From GCA-002050365 sp964237235 (GTDB taxonomy: Bacteria; Acidobacteriota; Blastocatellia; Pyrinomonadales; Pyrinomonadaceae): DNA of 64,000 bases. Shown here piece by piece: positions 61,971 to 64,000 of this stretch. The translations under genes and the position numbers were made by a program. The stretch spans positions 136,603 through 200,602 of the forward strand of contig CAXSGY010000006.1 of assembly GCA_964237235.1 (NCBI GenBank). The letters run 5' to 3'. The notes under the pieces are model-generated. The model saw nothing but the letters and a program-made list of their open reading frames with translations. It searched no databases and was not told the origin of the DNA. The number at the start of each line of letters is the position of its first letter. The stretch's first letter is position 1.

Positions 61971-62117
61971 ATATTTTTTTGTCTCCGATTTTTATAATGT
62001 GAAATTCGCGTCCGAAATGCGGTCGTATTTAATCGTCGTGCCTGCCATTAATTTCGTCGAAGGGCTAACCGACGCTTAATCGCCGCATTTCTTTGAGCAA
62101 TCTCCGGTTTTTTATTT

Positions 62118-63260
62118 TTAATCCGCCTGTCGGCGAATAAACGTGGGAACGTCTATATCTTCTTTGTCACTTGCCGCGCCGTAATTTCCCGCCGGATGAT
62201 AACTTGCGGCGACGGCTTGATTGGCGTTGACCTCCGGCGCGGTCGTCAGCGGCACGGTCATTTGTTTTTGATTGTCGAAGCCGGTGGCGATGACCGTAAT
62301 TTTCACCGCATCCTTCATTTCTTCGTCGAAGACCGTGCCGAAAATAATATTCGCGTCTTCGTGCGCTTCTTCGTGAATCAGTGAAATTGCGTCCTCGATT
62401 TCGTCGAGCGGCATATTTTTTGAGCCGGTAATATTGATAAGCGCGCCCTTCGCTCCCTTAATCGAATTTTCTTCGAGCAGTTTTGAGTCAATCGCCGCCT
62501 TCATCGCTTTGATCGCCGCGCCGTCGCCCGTGCCGTGTCCGATGCCCATCAACGCCACGCCCATTCCCTGCATCACCGATTTCACGTCGGCGAAATCGAG
62601 ATTGATAATGCCCGACACGGTGATCAAATCGGAAATGCCCTGCACGGCTTGCAAAAGAATTTCGTCGGCGCGCCGGAACGCTTCCATAATCGAAATTTTT
62701 TCTTCGACTTCCTTTAATTTTGAATTCGGAATCGTAATAATTGTGTCAACGCAGCCGCGCAGTTCGGCGAGTCCTTCTTCGGCTTGCCGCATACGCTTTT
62801 TGCCTTCGACGGTGAACGGTTTCGTCACGACGGCGACGGTCAGCGCGCCGAGTTCGATGGCGAGCGCGGCAATCACCGGCGCGGCTCCGGTGCCGGTTCC
62901 GCCGCCCAACCCGGTCGTCACGAAAACCATATCCGAGCCTTGCAAAACATCTATAATTTTGTCGGTATCTTCGATGGCGGCTTGCTTGCCGATTTCCGGA
63001 TTCGCGCCCGCGCCGAGTCCGCGCGTCAACTCGCTGCCGAGCTGAATTTTGACCGGTGCCTGTGAATCATTTAGGGCTTGCAAATCAGTATTGACGACGA
63101 TGAACTCAACGCCTCTGATGCCCGCTTCGATCATCCGGTTAACGGCGTTGCTGCCGCCGCCGCCGACACCGATAACGATAATTTTCGCCCCCGTAATCGG
63201 CGGTTCGTCCATAAAGATTTTTAAGCTGTTATTTTTCATTGAAAGACCGTCCGTAGCCAT
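62118..63260 (-). CDS. ftsZ: Cell division protein FtsZ
   Basis: A 380-residue tubulin homologue. IIVIGVGGGGSNAVNRM, the tubulin signature GGGTGTGAAPVIA (near 122) and VPLTTAPEVN-like tail are present. The C-terminal conserved peptide VPTFIRRQAD is intact. It forms the Z ring. It follows ftsA. The start may be at a later ATG (MKNNSLKIF, or MDEPPITGAK). Confidence 0.96.
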   Translation of the reverse strand: MATDGLSMKNNSLKIFMDEPPITGAKIIVIGVGGGGSNAVNRMIEAGIRGVEFIVVNTDLQALNDSQAPVKIQLGSELTRGLGAGANPEIGKQAAIEDTDKIIDVLQGSDMVFVTTGLGGGTGTGAAPVIAALAIELGALTVAVVTKPFTVEGKKRMRQAEEGLAELRGCVDTIITIPNSKLKEVEEKISIMEAFRRADEILLQAVQGISDLITVSGIINLDFADVKSVMQGMGVALMGIGHGTGDGAAIKAMKAAIDSKLLEENSIKGAKGALINITGSKNMPLDEIEDAISLIHEEAHEDANIIFGTVFDEEMKDAVKITVIATGFDNQKQMTVPLTTAPEVNANQAVAASYHPAGNYGAASDKEDIDVPTFIRRQAD

Positions 63261-63409
63261 ATATTTATGATTCCGTTAAATTAAAATATTTCTGTCTAAA
63301 ACTTATCGCGGTTGAATTTTCGAGAGCAGTACTGCTTCAACAAGATATTGTGTCTATGGCGAAACAGAATACAATGATTTGGGGTAAAAATCCAGTCCGC
63401 ACGTTACAT

Positions 63410-64000
63410 TTACCTAAATTTTTCTCGAAAATTTTCAAACCATTCGGCAACCTTGCGCGTCGGCGACTTGCCGCCCGTTTGATGATGCCGAATTTGCGAG
63501 CGCAACGAAGCCAGAGCCAGCCCGCCGGCGACCGCCCATTCGGGACTTTTCGCTTCGTCGAGTAAACCGCCGAATTTATTTTCCTCTAAAAATCCGAGGC
63601 GCGTCGGCGCGTCGAAAACCTGTTCGGCGATCTCGACCATTCCGCGATTTAGAGAGCCGCCGCCGGTCAAAACTACGCCGCTCGAAATTTGCCCGCGAAT
63701 CTTAAAAACTTCGTGCGCGACGTGCTGCAAAAGCTCGACCGCGCGCGGCTGCATTATGTCGCACAAAATCTCCTTCGACAGCTGGCGCGTTTCGGTTCGA
63801 CCGACCGGCGTGATTTCGATGACCGAATGTTTTTCGTCTTCGTCCATCAAAAATCCGGCGACGCAGCCGTAAAAATGTTTGATCTTCGCCGCTTCGGGAA
63901 TCGAGACGCGCAAACCGACCGCGATGTCTTTCGTAAAATGCATTCCGCCGAACGGAAAAACCGTCGTGTGCTGCACCGCGCCGCGTCCGAAAATCATTAA
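63410..64000 (-). CDS. ftsA: Cell division protein FtsA, C-terminal part (runs off window)
   Basis: The frame is open to the window edge. About 196 residues are visible: AVQHTTVFPFGGMHFTKDIA, HEVFKIRGQISSGVVLTGGGS and GLALASLRSQIRHH. The C-terminal amphipathic helix that binds the membrane is present (KVAEWFENFREKFR). FtsA anchors FtsZ to the membrane. ftsZ begins 149 bases downstream, as in the conserved dcw cluster. Confidence 0.93.
   Translation of the reverse strand, partial: LMIFGRGAVQHTTVFPFGGMHFTKDIAVGLRVSIPEAAKIKHFYGCVAGFLMDEDEKHSVIEITPVGRTETRQLSKEILCDIMQPRAVELLQHVAHEVFKIRGQISSGVVLTGGGSLNRGMVEIAEQVFDAPTRLGFLEENKFGGLLDEAKSPEWAVAGGLALASLRSQIRHHQTGGKSPTRKVAEWFENFREKFR

Noticed and set aside
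62434..63045. 203-codon plus-strand frame opposite ftsZ
   Set aside because: It is a complete shadow of ftsZ, with a Ser/Ala/Pro/Ile-rich composition and no signal of its own.

Overview
The window looks like chromosomal DNA of a Gram-negative, menaquinone-respiring bacterium. My best guess is Acidobacteriota, class Blastocatellia. The reasons are the LPS heptose genes, the Bacillus-type sdhCAB operon, a divergent Hfq next to ftsZ, many Uma2-family genes, and intergenic palindromes built from short tandem repeats. The placement is inference from gene content and has not been tested by alignment. About 60 protein genes, one tRNA and roughly a dozen repeat elements can be supported.

Layout. 0-1 kb: the start of a PilS/NtrB-like sensor kinase (cut by the window edge) and a mannose-6-phosphate isomerase-like cupin. 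1-3 kb: an M15 peptidase and a small secreted protein. 3-9 kb: cell-envelope genes (gmhB, waaF, an SDR epimerase, a class A penicillin-binding protein). 9-17 kb: priA, then sdhC-sdhA-Uma2-sdhB with a divergent LysR regulator. 17-19 kb: an AT-rich patch of small proteins. 19-25.3 kb: a four-gene signalling cluster (PocR-GAF-GGDEF cyclase, NTPase-RsbW fusion, STAS protein, GAF-HD-GYP phosphodiesterase). 25-27 kb: a DJ-1/PfpI protein and a DUF2383 bundle protein. 27-37.6 kb: an oligopeptide ABC transporter operon with two substrate-binding lipoproteins, interrupted by two Uma2 genes, a lipoprotein gene and a coiled-coil gene. 37.6-43.4 kb: coaE, mazG-like, folD, a lytic transglycosylase and two glycine-zipper paralogues. 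43.5-46.4 kb: a VWA protein, an inserted PIN toxin-antitoxin pair and a DUF71 ligase. 46.6-50.8 kb: NurA, zinc-ribbon protein, S23 four-helix-bundle gene in an inverted-repeat cassette, a HAS-barrel candidate and pgsA. 51-54.7 kb: secreted and membrane proteins, tRNA-Thr and an HNH protein. 54.7-64 kb: nadC, valS, two response regulators, pdxA, hfq, ftsZ and the end of ftsA.

Three things stand out. First, the 19-25 kb cluster joins c-di-GMP synthesis and breakdown to an anti-sigma/anti-anti-sigma partner switch, with a P-loop-defective NTPase fused to the RsbW-type kinase. Second, Uma2 genes sit with near-zero spacing inside otherwise conserved operons. Third, many intergenic gaps hold palindromes made of degenerate short tandem repeats. 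Their sequence mostly differs from site to site but the architecture is shared, and they have contributed start codons, termini or internal codons to several genes. One gene-bearing cassette (S23 family) has the same kind of flank.
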